A stretch of DNA of 64,000 nt from Larkinella insperata (lineage in GTDB: Bacteria > Bacteroidota > Bacteroidia > Cytophagales > Spirosomataceae). Position numbers and translations under genes: made by a program. Below are positions 41,427 through 49,236 of the stretch, piece after piece. The notes below the pieces were generated by a model. The model had not been told where the DNA came from. It saw nothing but the letters and a program-made list of their open reading frames with translations, and ran no database searches. The stretch spans positions 5,477,501 to 5,541,500 of the forward strand of contig NZ_CP110973.1 in NCBI RefSeq assembly GCF_026248825.1, in the 5' to 3' direction. The stretch's first letter is position 1, and each line of letters begins with the position of its first letter.

Positions 41427-42494
41427 ATGTACCGCACCATCCACATCAACCCGGCTTTGCCCGGCCAATCGCGCACCTCGGTGCTGGTTATCTACACCGG
41501 AGGAACGCTCGGCATGGTCTACGACCGGCAGCATGACCAGCTCGTTCCCTTTGATTTTGAGCAGGTTCTGGACCGCGTTCCCGAAATCCGGCGGCTGGAT
41601 TTTGAATTGACGGTCATCGTTCTGGACGACCTGATCGACTCGTCGAACATGCACCCGTCGAACTGGATCAACCTGGCCCGCATCATCCGCGACAATTACG
41701 ATGCGTACGACAGTTTTGTCATTCTGCACGGAACCGACACCATGGCCTACACGGCTTCGGCGCTGAGTTATTTGCTGGAAGGGCTGGCCAAAACCGTCAT
41801 TCTAACGGGCGCACAATTGCCCATCGGGGTGGCCCGTTCGGATGCGCGCGAGAATTTCATCACGGCCCTGGAAATTGCGGCTGCTCAGGAAAACGGACGG
41901 GCGAAGGTGCCGGAAGTGTGCATCTATTTTAATTCGATGCTGCTGCGGGGCAACCGGGCCAAGAAAAAAGAAAGCGTCCATTTCAACGCTTTTCATTCCG
42001 AAAACTACCCGCACCTGGCAATGGCCGGGGTCAGCATTGAATATAACCTGCCGTTTATCCGGCCCCATGTGGTGGGCTCTACGCTGACGGTTTACGAAGA
42101 AATGGATACGAACGTGGTCGTTCTGCCGCTGTTTCCCGGCATCAATGAGCAGATCATAAACTCCATTCTAACCATACCGGACCTTGAGGGGCTGGTGCTG
42201 GAAAGCTACGGCGCCGGTAACGCCCCAACGGAAAGCTGGTTTCTGAATGCGCTGGAAAACGCCATTGCCCGCGGGCTTGTGATTTTCAATGTGTCGCAGT
42301 GTGACGGAGGCCGGGTGACGCAGGGGCGTTACCAGACCAGCAAACAACTGGATGCCATTGGCGTGCTGAGTGGCAGCGACTGCACGGTGGAGGCTGCCAT
42401 TACGAAGCTGATGTTTCTGCTGGCGAACGAACCCGACCGCGAAACGCTGAAAAGGCGACTGGTTACCCCGCTTTCCGGCGAGATGAGCGCGTAA
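41427..42494 (+). CDS. ansA: Type I (cytoplasmic) L-asparaginase
   Basis: A 355-residue asparaginase hydrolysing asparagine to aspartate and ammonia. Active-site motifs: VIYTGGTLGM (nucleophile Thr24), HGTDTMAYTAS (Thr103, Asp104) and VILTGAQLP with Lys122. No signal peptide, matching type I enzymes. It starts 2 bases after the TatD stop and ends the six-gene run. The gene symbol follows the E. coli type I enzyme. Confidence 0.93.
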   Translation: MYRTIHINPALPGQSRTSVLVIYTGGTLGMVYDRQHDQLVPFDFEQVLDRVPEIRRLDFELTVIVLDDLIDSSNMHPSNWINLARIIRDNYDAYDSFVILHGTDTMAYTASALSYLLEGLAKTVILTGAQLPIGVARSDARENFITALEIAAAQENGRAKVPEVCIYFNSMLLRGNRAKKKESVHFNAFHSENYPHLAMAGVSIEYNLPFIRPHVVGSTLTVYEEMDTNVVVLPLFPGINEQIINSILTIPDLEGLVLESYGAGNAPTESWFLNALENAIARGLVIFNVSQCDGGRVTQGRYQTSKQLDAIGVLSGSDCTVEAAITKLMFLLANEPDRETLKRRLVTPLSGEMSA

Positions 42495-42532
42495 AAGCTC
42501 CTGATGGCCCGGCGGCAATGTCAAAAAGGCGC

Positions 42533-42563
42533 TTGTTATTGTCAGGAATAACCAACATATTTG
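42533..42563 (+). promoter_or_regulatory. Promoter for tRNA-Ser
   Basis: TTG at 42533-42535, a 20-base spacer and CATATTTG at 42556-42563 (7 of 8 to the -7 consensus). The start of transcription would fall about 10 bases before the tRNA 5' end. Confidence 0.6.
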
Positions 42564-42579
42564 CATCCCGTTTCAACCC

Positions 42580-42667
42580 AGAGAGGTGTCCGAGTGGTTG
42601 AAGGAGCACGCCTGGAAAGTGTGTATACGTCTAAAGCGTATCGAGGGTTCGAATCCCTTCCTCTCTG
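42580..42667 (+). tRNA. tRNA-Ser (anticodon GGA)
   Basis: An 88-base class II tRNA: acceptor AGAGAGG/CCTCTCT, anticodon loop CTGGAAA giving GGA, a long variable arm (GTGTATACGTCTAAAGCGTATC region) and T loop TTCGAAT. Discriminator is G; CCA is not encoded. Confidence 0.96.
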
Positions 42668-42678
42668 CAGACCATTAA

Positions 42679-42713
42679 AATAACCCGCTCAATTTGAGCG
42701 GGTTATTTCTTTT
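42679..42713 (+). terminator. Rho-independent terminator after tRNA-Ser
   Basis: A perfect 12-bp stem (42679-42690 with 42696-42707), 5-base loop and T-rich tail TTTCTTTTT, 11 bases after the tRNA. Confidence 0.9.
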
Positions 42714-42901
42714 TATAAATCTACGAATCAAGCCTGACCCGTCCAACTAAAATCCAGTGCAAGTTGGTCCTTTTGCGGGTTCGTGCCTGGAAAAAGTGTA
42801 TTCCAAACAATGCCGCATGCGGTTTGTGCGTTGGTTTTCTTCCGGCACTCTCTTTCAGAAAGGTCTGCGCATCCGACCGAGGCCGTGGTTACGACTTTAC
42901 T

Positions 42902-42909
42902 TAGCTTTG
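42902..42909 (+). promoter_or_regulatory. -7 box directly at the start of the 698-residue gene
   Basis: TAGCTTTG fully matches TAnnTTTG but ends 1 base before the ATG at 42911. If used, transcription would begin at or after that ATG, so either the box is chance or the real start differs. Confidence 0.3.
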
Positions 42910-42910
42910 C

Positions 42911-45007
42911 ATGAAACCTATCCTAGCCGTTTGTATCGGGCTTGCCGGTCCCGGGATTTTTGCCCTGACTGCCGTCTTGCCGGACGTTGTTCCGAACAGC
43001 CATCCTCCACGGGCTGATGCCCGTACCGCCCGCTATCCGGATGGGCAACTAGCGGTCCATCTCTTGGATGACCAGCGGGGCGCATTGGCTGGAAAAGAAC
43101 AGCTCAGACCCGTTGACGCGGCCCCTCCTAAGAAGAACAAGACGCCGGAACCGCCCACTGCCGCTGAGCTACCAAGGGTTGACTTTGAAGGAACTCCCCT
43201 CACGAGTTCCGCCCCCATTCAGCTCGGAAAAAGCCAGGCAAACGCCCGCTTGGCCCGTCCGGTCAACAATTACGACTTCGCCGAGCAGAAGGCCAAATGG
43301 ACGGTCAACCTCAACCGGTTCCCCCCTTTTGAAAGCAACAGCCGGTTTCCGTTCATCTACGACGGTCCCTTATTTCTGCCGAAAAGTTCGTTTGATATCC
43401 TAAGCCGGGGGGCAACGCACGTTTACCCGCTGGGCCGCATCCGGGAACGGCACCCGAGTTATTTCACCGCTCAGAACCTGCCTCGCCAGAAACGGGCGGT
43501 GATGATCGGCGATTTTACCCTCTACAAGATTGCAGGCATCCAGGCGGACCGCTTGGCCGCAAAGGTGGGCGAATCCGACCCGCGCGTCATCCGGCTCCGG
43601 CAACTGAATGCTGGCCCGAAGGTCGACGGAGTCGTCAAGCACCGCATGGTGATTCATCCGGAGACGATCGATTATTTAGCTTGGTACCTATGGGATGAAA
43701 TCAAGGGACAGACCGGACAAGGAGTTGGCGTTGACCTGGTTAGCATCGATGTCGAAACGGATCAGTACCCCGCAGTTGAGAATGCCAGCAACCCAAATGT
43801 TCATAATCAACGAATTGCGGATCAGTACCAGATGCTGGGCCTGCTGTACCGCGCCGTGGGCAAACTGGCGGCAGCAGAAGGCAAGCCCATCCGGATCATG
43901 GCCTACTCCGATGGTCTGATTGAGGGCGGGGGCAAGCTCTGGAACAAGGAGGACCGGGCCTTTTTTGCCAACTACCTGACCGGCCCGGAGTCGTCAAAAC
44001 CGTTTTCTTCTAGTACCCATCCCTACATCCTGGCCCTCAAAGAGTTGGGCGGCTTTGTGGGCAATGGCAACTATTCTCGCTGCACGTGGGGTCACGAAAG
44101 CTGGTACGACAAGGATGCGGCAGGCAACTACATCATCGTCAACGGCGTTCGTCAGACCCGCACGACGGACCACACGGCCCAACTCTACGGCCAGCCGGTG
44201 AAATTGAAAGGCATCGACTCCCGGGTGAACAACCAGAAGGAAGCCGACGTGGCCATGCTGTTTCCGACCTATACGCTGTCGGCCATTCAGTCGTATGGGT
44301 TTGCCCTCAACGACGGCCAGCCGCGCCGACGCTACAGCCAGAAAGCCGGGGTTTTCAAAAACACGGAAATGGCCGAGTACCTGCGGCACGATACCGAGAC
44401 ATTAGGTTTTGCGCCGGGCAACGAACTGGGCGACCGGCCGTTAAACCCGCAGTTGATTGAAGGGGTCACAATGAGCCGGTCGGCCTTCGGGGCCTTGTGG
44501 CTGTGGAGTGCCGAGGGCCCGTATGAATTTGGCAAAAAGCAGGAAGGCGGCATTTCGGCCAAAGGACCCATAGAGTTTATGCTGAAGGGTCGGCACCGCT
44601 CCCAGAACCTGCTGGTGCCGTTTTTTGCCAAGCACAGTGACTACTGGATGGGCTTCCCGTTCAAAAACTTTCTGGATGAGTTTAACGGCGATCCCAACCG
44701 GGCCAACGCCGGGTACGCCCAGAAATACCCGCCCATCTGGACGCTTTCGGCCGGCCGCGACCTGCTGATTTTTGCCCAGTATTTTGCCCAGGACGTTGAT
44801 GAAAACCGGGAGTTGAAGGTAACGCACGGAAAGCTGCCGGGCTGGAGTTATACGCTGCCGATGAAGGGTCGGGAAGCCGCGTTCGAAGCCGTTGTCCTGC
44901 CGGAAGCGGTCAGGGATTGTGATCCGAAGGATCTGCGGTTTGAGTACACCGACTTGATGGGAACCCGGCGAATTGTGTCGGGTGACTGGCACTATCCGGC
45001 CAACTAG
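42911..45007 (+). CDS. Exported protein of unknown function, glycosidase-like appearance
   Basis: A 698-residue protein with a signal peptide-like start (MKPILAVCIGLAGPGIFALTA), a Pro/Lys-rich linker (about 70-85) and a long globular region. Parts such as VDLVSIDVETDQYP, IRIMAYSDGL and SAFGALWLWSAEGPYEF look like the strand ends of a TIM-barrel hydrolase with acidic residues at strand tips, but I recognise no named GH family. It is a single-gene unit: a tRNA terminator lies upstream and its own strong terminator follows. Close relatives are probably limited to the same bacterial group, though this is inferred. Confidence 0.75.
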   Translation: MKPILAVCIGLAGPGIFALTAVLPDVVPNSHPPRADARTARYPDGQLAVHLLDDQRGALAGKEQLRPVDAAPPKKNKTPEPPTAAELPRVDFEGTPLTSSAPIQLGKSQANARLARPVNNYDFAEQKAKWTVNLNRFPPFESNSRFPFIYDGPLFLPKSSFDILSRGATHVYPLGRIRERHPSYFTAQNLPRQKRAVMIGDFTLYKIAGIQADRLAAKVGESDPRVIRLRQLNAGPKVDGVVKHRMVIHPETIDYLAWYLWDEIKGQTGQGVGVDLVSIDVETDQYPAVENASNPNVHNQRIADQYQMLGLLYRAVGKLAAAEGKPIRIMAYSDGLIEGGGKLWNKEDRAFFANYLTGPESSKPFSSSTHPYILALKELGGFVGNGNYSRCTWGHESWYDKDAAGNYIIVNGVRQTRTTDHTAQLYGQPVKLKGIDSRVNNQKEADVAMLFPTYTLSAIQSYGFALNDGQPRRRYSQKAGVFKNTEMAEYLRHDTETLGFAPGNELGDRPLNPQLIEGVTMSRSAFGALWLWSAEGPYEFGKKQEGGISAKGPIEFMLKGRHRSQNLLVPFFAKHSDYWMGFPFKNFLDEFNGDPNRANAGYAQKYPPIWTLSAGRDLLIFAQYFAQDVDENRELKVTHGKLPGWSYTLPMKGREAAFEAVVLPEAVRDCDPKDLRFEYTDLMGTRRIVSGDWHYPAN

Positions 45008-45023
45008 TGGTCGCCAAAACTTG

Positions 45024-45058
45024 CACCGCCGGGTCCACTGACCCGGCGGTGATTTTTT
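45024..45058 (+). terminator. Rho-independent terminator after the 698-residue gene
   Basis: A perfect 12-bp GC-rich stem (45024-45035 with 45040-45051), 4-base loop and a T run at 45053-45058. Confidence 0.93.
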
Positions 45059-45303
45059 ACATGCAATGTTGGATCACGAAAATTCCAGGCGGACGGGCAA
45101 AAAATCCCACCCGGAGTGACTCGATTTCCAAATCTTACCCGCCAGCGTTTTACCATCCAGACGTGGATTATTCAGCCGACTGCCGCTCCAACGAAGGCAG
45201 GTAATAAATTCTATTTCCTGGTGAATTAACTGACAATTCAAAGCAGGCCAATTCTGGTGATCTTTCATCAAGAGACACCACTACTTGCCGAAAAATAAAA
45301 CAA

Positions 45304-45345
45304 TTTTGAAGTAAAAAATATAAAAAGTAAATTAAAACTTCAAAA
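45304..45345. repeat. AT-rich inverted repeat before the methyltransferase gene
   Basis: TTTTGAAGT (45304-45312) and ACTTCAAAA (45337-45345) form a 9-bp inverted repeat around an AT-only loop, 14 bases before the ATG at 45359. It may be an operator or a leader hairpin. The remainder of the gap 45059-45303 shows no gene or other clear signal. Confidence 0.45.
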
Positions 45346-45358
45346 ATTCCTATCCCAT

Positions 45359-46087
45359 ATGCAATACAAAGAACTTATTTACGACAATTACCGCAACTCC
45401 TTTAAAGGGGATATTGGTGATAAATCCCTGCACTTCGGGGCTTCTAAAGTGCGTCCAGTGCTGGAGAAATGGGTGAAGGGTATTGACCGAAACATGCCAG
45501 CCGTTGACCTGGGTTGCGGTGCAGGCGAGTTGTTGCTGGCCCTGGAAACGTTAGGGTTCACCAACTTATCCGGTTGCGATGTCAGCGCCGAGCAGGTAGC
45601 TATCGCCAACCGACACTTCCCCTCCGTAGTCGAAGCGGATTTGTTTGTTTTTTTAAACGCGCAACGCGATGGTTCTTTGGGATTGATCACCATATTTGAT
45701 GTCATCGAACACTTAACCCGCCAGCAGGTTTTTGACCTGATGACGCTGGCCAACCGCAAGCTTGCCCCCGGAGGAACTTTTATTGCTCACCTACCTAACG
45801 GCTTATCGCCATTTGTGGGCCATGTGTATTGGGGTGACATAACCCATGAATGGTGCCTAACCCCCCAATCGGCACAAACGCTCTGCAAATTGCATAACTT
45901 TACTGATTTTGAAGCCGCCGAACATCTCGGAACCAGTTCTACCCTGAGCGGGAAGCTGAGAAATCTGGCGTGGATGGGGGTACGAAAAATGCTGCAAACT
46001 GTCAACCAAATCGAGACCGGCCGACCGGGAGGACATATATGGACCCGCAATTTTGCCTTCAGGGGCATAAAGCCCGCGCTATCATAA
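45359..46087 (+). CDS. Class I SAM-dependent methyltransferase
   Basis: A 242-residue methyltransferase of the Methyltransf_23/UbiG-like type. Motif I is AVDLGCGAGELLLALE (about 49-64); a later FDVIEHLTRQQVFDLM matches motif post-II regions of O-methyltransferases acting on sugars or quinones. LAPGGTFIAHLPNG is the typical motif III area. It sits alone between an AT-rich leader and its terminator, and its DNA looks more AT-rich than its neighbours, hinting at later acquisition. The substrate is unknown. Confidence 0.88.
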   Translation: MQYKELIYDNYRNSFKGDIGDKSLHFGASKVRPVLEKWVKGIDRNMPAVDLGCGAGELLLALETLGFTNLSGCDVSAEQVAIANRHFPSVVEADLFVFLNAQRDGSLGLITIFDVIEHLTRQQVFDLMTLANRKLAPGGTFIAHLPNGLSPFVGHVYWGDITHEWCLTPQSAQTLCKLHNFTDFEAAEHLGTSSTLSGKLRNLAWMGVRKMLQTVNQIETGRPGGHIWTRNFAFRGIKPALS

Positions 46088-46093
46088 AATTCC

Positions 46094-46125
46094 AAAGCCG
46101 GGCACACTTAAATGCCCGGCTTTTT
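46094..46125 (+). terminator. Rho-independent terminator after the methyltransferase
   Basis: An 11-bp perfect stem (46094-46104 with 46113-46123), 8-base loop and T run to 46125. Confidence 0.9.
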
Positions 46126-46641
46126 CATGCTTCGAAGTCATCCGAAAAGACCGTTGAACGTGTACCCTTGTTCTATGGCTACGACGCACGTTTTCTAACT
46201 GGCGATGGTTACCTTTTCTGGTAATACCGCCGAATTTGTTGAGATCGCCTGGCAAACGTGATTTTCATTTAACGGATCTCATTCTCCATTACAAAATTTG
46301 TCAGTCTGCCGTTTTACCGGTTTTCTCTCACCCATGCGCTGTTCATTATCCAAGTTAATAGAATCCAAATTGGGCCTTGAAGCAACGAACGTCTTTCGTT
46401 TCAGAGTTTTACATCAACTCTATGCCTAATCTGGTTTAAACTTTAAGCCGCTTATTTTAATGACGCCTACGGCTCAACCACAGCGAATTGGAGCTACGGC
46501 GAGTAGGCTATTGTTCCCAACAGCTTCTTTGGTAAAATTTAGACGTTGATTAGGATAAATCACTGTTTATTGAGCATGTTTCCTTTAATTTTAAGAGGTG
46601 GTATCAATCTGGTAAAAGAACCGTTTTCTTTCTAAGTCCGC
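46126..46641. other. Gene-free stretch of about 515 bases
   Basis: No credible coding region on either strand. A weak inverted repeat GCCTAC/GTAGGC (46465-46470 with 46503-46508) lies in the middle. The 3' part presumably holds the promoter of the Kelch-SARP gene, but no full consensus box is seen. Confidence 0.5.
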
Positions 46642-49194
46642 ATGCGTTTCTGGATTGCTCTTATTCTTTTCTTTTTGCTTGTGGTGTCGGGGTTGCAAAA
46701 TAGTGCGTACGCCCAGGTTTATGGCTTGGGTTTTACCAGCTATGAGGTTGTGCAGGATAAGCGGACCGGCCTGGAACTGAATCCGGAGAAGCCTTTCTGT
46801 TTGTCCGATGATTTTGAAATCTCGTTTGAAATGTCGTTTCTGGCCGACCGGAAAAATTACTTTGGTTATGTCGTCCGGCTCATCGAAAACGACACCCGCA
46901 ATATTGATATCCTGTATGATAATTCTGACGCGGTAACGCACCACTTCAAGGTTGTCGTTGGCGACCGGTTTTCGACCATTGCCTTCAACATTCCGGAAGC
47001 GGATCTTTTTCAGAAGTGGAACAAAATCCGCTTAGTTTTCAATAAAAAACAGAAAACGATCAGCCTGATTTCCGGTTCCCAACGTTTTCGGTATCCGTTC
47101 GAACCTGCGCACAAAGGCTGCTACAAGATTCTGTTCGGGGCAACGCGCTACAAAAATTTCAGCACGACCGATGTTCCCCCCATGAAAATCCGCAACATTC
47201 AACTGCTGGAGAATGGGGAACCCAGACACCACTGGCCGCTCGACGAAATGCAGGGCACCAAAACCGTCGATATTCTTGGACATCGTGAGGCCCAGGCTAC
47301 CAACCCACTATGGATCAAAAAGATGCATTATGATTGGCATCCCCTGAAAACCGTTGTGATGCCGGGACCAGCCCGAATTACGGGCGATCCGACGACGGGA
47401 ACCGTTTACGTGGTCGGGCAGGACTCGCTCGTGAGCTACCGCGTGGCGACGGATCAGGTGCAGCGGAACGGCTATCCGGCCCAGCACTTGTTTATGGATA
47501 ATCAGGTTCTGTTTGAAAAATCGCTCAACAAAATTTTCAACATTCACATCAATGAAAAACAGGTCACGGCTTTTGACCTGGAAACCCGGCAGTGGAACCG
47601 AAGCGTGGCCGACTCATCCCTGAAAACCCATTTTCTCCACGCCAATAAATTCTACGCACCGCGCGATTCTTCCCTCTATATGTTGGGTGGTTATGGGCAC
47701 CTGGAATACAAAGACCGCATTCAGAAATACGACCTGCGGACGGGCACCTGGTCTATTTTACCCAACAAAGACACCCTTTTCACCCCCCGCTACCTGGCTG
47801 CGCTGGGGCGCGTGCAAGGCGGGGCGTACCTGTTGGGCGGCTACGGCAGCCCGACCGGCAAACAGCTTCTGAATCCGCGCCACGGGTATGACCTGCTTTA
47901 TTTCAACACCAAAGAAGGCACTTTCCGACGAATTTACCGACTTGATCTTCCCGAAGATGATTTTGTCTTCGCCAATTCGATGGTTGTGAACGAAAAAGAT
48001 TCTTCGTTTTACGCCCTGGTTTTTCCGAAAGACAAATTCAGCACCGAACTCCAGTTGATCCGGGGCTCTCTGGTTAAGCCCCAGTACAGCCGGGTCGGCT
48101 CCAGCATCCCGTTTCAATTTGTGGATACGAGTTCATTCGCTGATTTATTTTTCGATAACCACACCAATCGGTTTGTGGCCATCACTTCCTCCCGAACCGA
48201 CCGGAATCAGACGCGGGTTTCCATTTACTCGCTGTTTGCTCCTCCACTCCGGACGGCTCCGGAACCAACGCGTCAGGCCAGAAGTCTGGGACCGAAAATG
48301 GGAATTGCCCTTACCGGTCTGGTTGCGCTGCTGGCCCTGCTGGTCTATTTCCAGCGAAAACGGGGCAGTAAAGTCACCCCAACGGCGCTGGCCCCGGTTT
48401 CAGAGCCAGTTCGTGCACTAACTGCCGAACCGGCTACGCCAGCCCCAAGTCTGTCCGTCAAGCCATTGCCTGCCCAAAACTGCATCTTGCTTTTCGGCAA
48501 TTTGCAGATTTTTGACGCGCAGGGCACCGAAATCACCAAAGCCTTGACGCCCTTATTGAAAGAACTGTTCCTGGTCCTGCTGCTGTATTCAACCCGCAGC
48601 GAAGGCATTAGCTCCGAAAAATTAATAGAACTGCTCTGGTTCGACAAGAACGCCGAAAGCGCCCGGAATAACCGGTCTGTGAACATTGCCAAGCTAAAAG
48701 CAATCCTGGACAAACTTGAGCACTGTGAAATTTCCAAAGAAACCGGATATTGGCGATTGAACATTGATTCCAGCTCCATCCGGGTGGATTACAGGGATTA
48801 CCTGCGTCTGATCTCGGCGCATCAAACCTTGACCAAACAGGAAGTGACGGAACTCGCCAGCATCATCAAACGCGGCAGTTTTCTGGCCAATCAGGAATAC
48901 GAGTGGCTGGACCCTTTCAAATCCGAAATTTCCAATGAGGTTGTCAACACCTACCTTCGTTACGCGTCCTCGGTTTCCATATCCGATGATCCGGAATTTC
49001 TGATTCAACTGGCCAATTATATCTTCTATTTCGACCCGGTCAACGAAGAAGCCATGATCATCAAATGCAAAGCCCTGGCTTTTCTGGGCAAACATTCACT
49101 GGCCAAAACCGCCCTGGAAACTTTCTCGCGTGAATACAGCCGCATCTACGGTGAGGAGTTCCGCAAGGATATGCCCGAAGTTCTGCATTCGTAA
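46642..49194 (+). CDS. Membrane-spanning regulator: exported Kelch-like sensor, one TM helix, cytoplasmic SARP-like wHTH-BTAD domain
   Basis: An 850-residue protein. Residues 1-24 are a signal peptide (ending SAYAQ). Residues about 28-215 form a LamG/concanavalin-like sandwich region; about 225-545 contain Kelch-like repeats (LYMLGGYG, AYLLGGYGSP with their Tyr/Trp followers). One hydrophobic helix (about 553-572) is followed by basic QRKRG, placing the rest in the cytoplasm. Residues about 613-700 match an OmpR/SARP winged helix (LLKELFLVLLLYSTR, SSEKLIELLWFD, NNRSVNIAKLKAIL) and about 700-850 the BTAD helical repeats. It reads as a one-piece glycan sensor and transcription factor. It lies convergent to the GH71/99 gene of the adjacent Sus locus. 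Confidence 0.85.
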   Translation: MRFWIALILFFLLVVSGLQNSAYAQVYGLGFTSYEVVQDKRTGLELNPEKPFCLSDDFEISFEMSFLADRKNYFGYVVRLIENDTRNIDILYDNSDAVTHHFKVVVGDRFSTIAFNIPEADLFQKWNKIRLVFNKKQKTISLISGSQRFRYPFEPAHKGCYKILFGATRYKNFSTTDVPPMKIRNIQLLENGEPRHHWPLDEMQGTKTVDILGHREAQATNPLWIKKMHYDWHPLKTVVMPGPARITGDPTTGTVYVVGQDSLVSYRVATDQVQRNGYPAQHLFMDNQVLFEKSLNKIFNIHINEKQVTAFDLETRQWNRSVADSSLKTHFLHANKFYAPRDSSLYMLGGYGHLEYKDRIQKYDLRTGTWSILPNKDTLFTPRYLAALGRVQGGAYLLGGYGSPTGKQLLNPRHGYDLLYFNTKEGTFRRIYRLDLPEDDFVFANSMVVNEKDSSFYALVFPKDKFSTELQLIRGSLVKPQYSRVGSSIPFQFVDTSSFADLFFDNHTNRFVAITSSRTDRNQTRVSIYSLFAPPLRTAPEPTRQARSLGPKMGIALTGLVALLALLVYFQRKRGSKVTPTALAPVSEPVRALTAEPATPAPSLSVKPLPAQNCILLFGNLQIFDAQGTEITKALTPLLKELFLVLLLYSTRSEGISSEKLIELLWFDKNAESARNNRSVNIAKLKAILDKLEHCEISKETGYWRLNIDSSSIRVDYRDYLRLISAHQTLTKQEVTELASIIKRGSFLANQEYEWLDPFKSEISNEVVNTYLRYASSVSISDDPEFLIQLANYIFYFDPVNEEAMIIKCKALAFLGKHSLAKTALETFSREYSRIYGEEFRKDMPEVLHS

Positions 49195-49196
49195 GA

Positions 49197-49230
49197 AAAG
49201 CCGGTCCCGCCAGCAATCGGAACCGGCTTT
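49197..49230. terminator. Shared terminator between convergent genes
   Basis: AAAGCCGGT (49197-49205) pairs with ACCGGCTTT (49222-49230); T-rich sequence follows on the + strand and a T run on the minus strand. It separates the Kelch-SARP gene from the GH71/99 gene. Confidence 0.75.
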
Positions 49231-49236
49231 ATTTTC

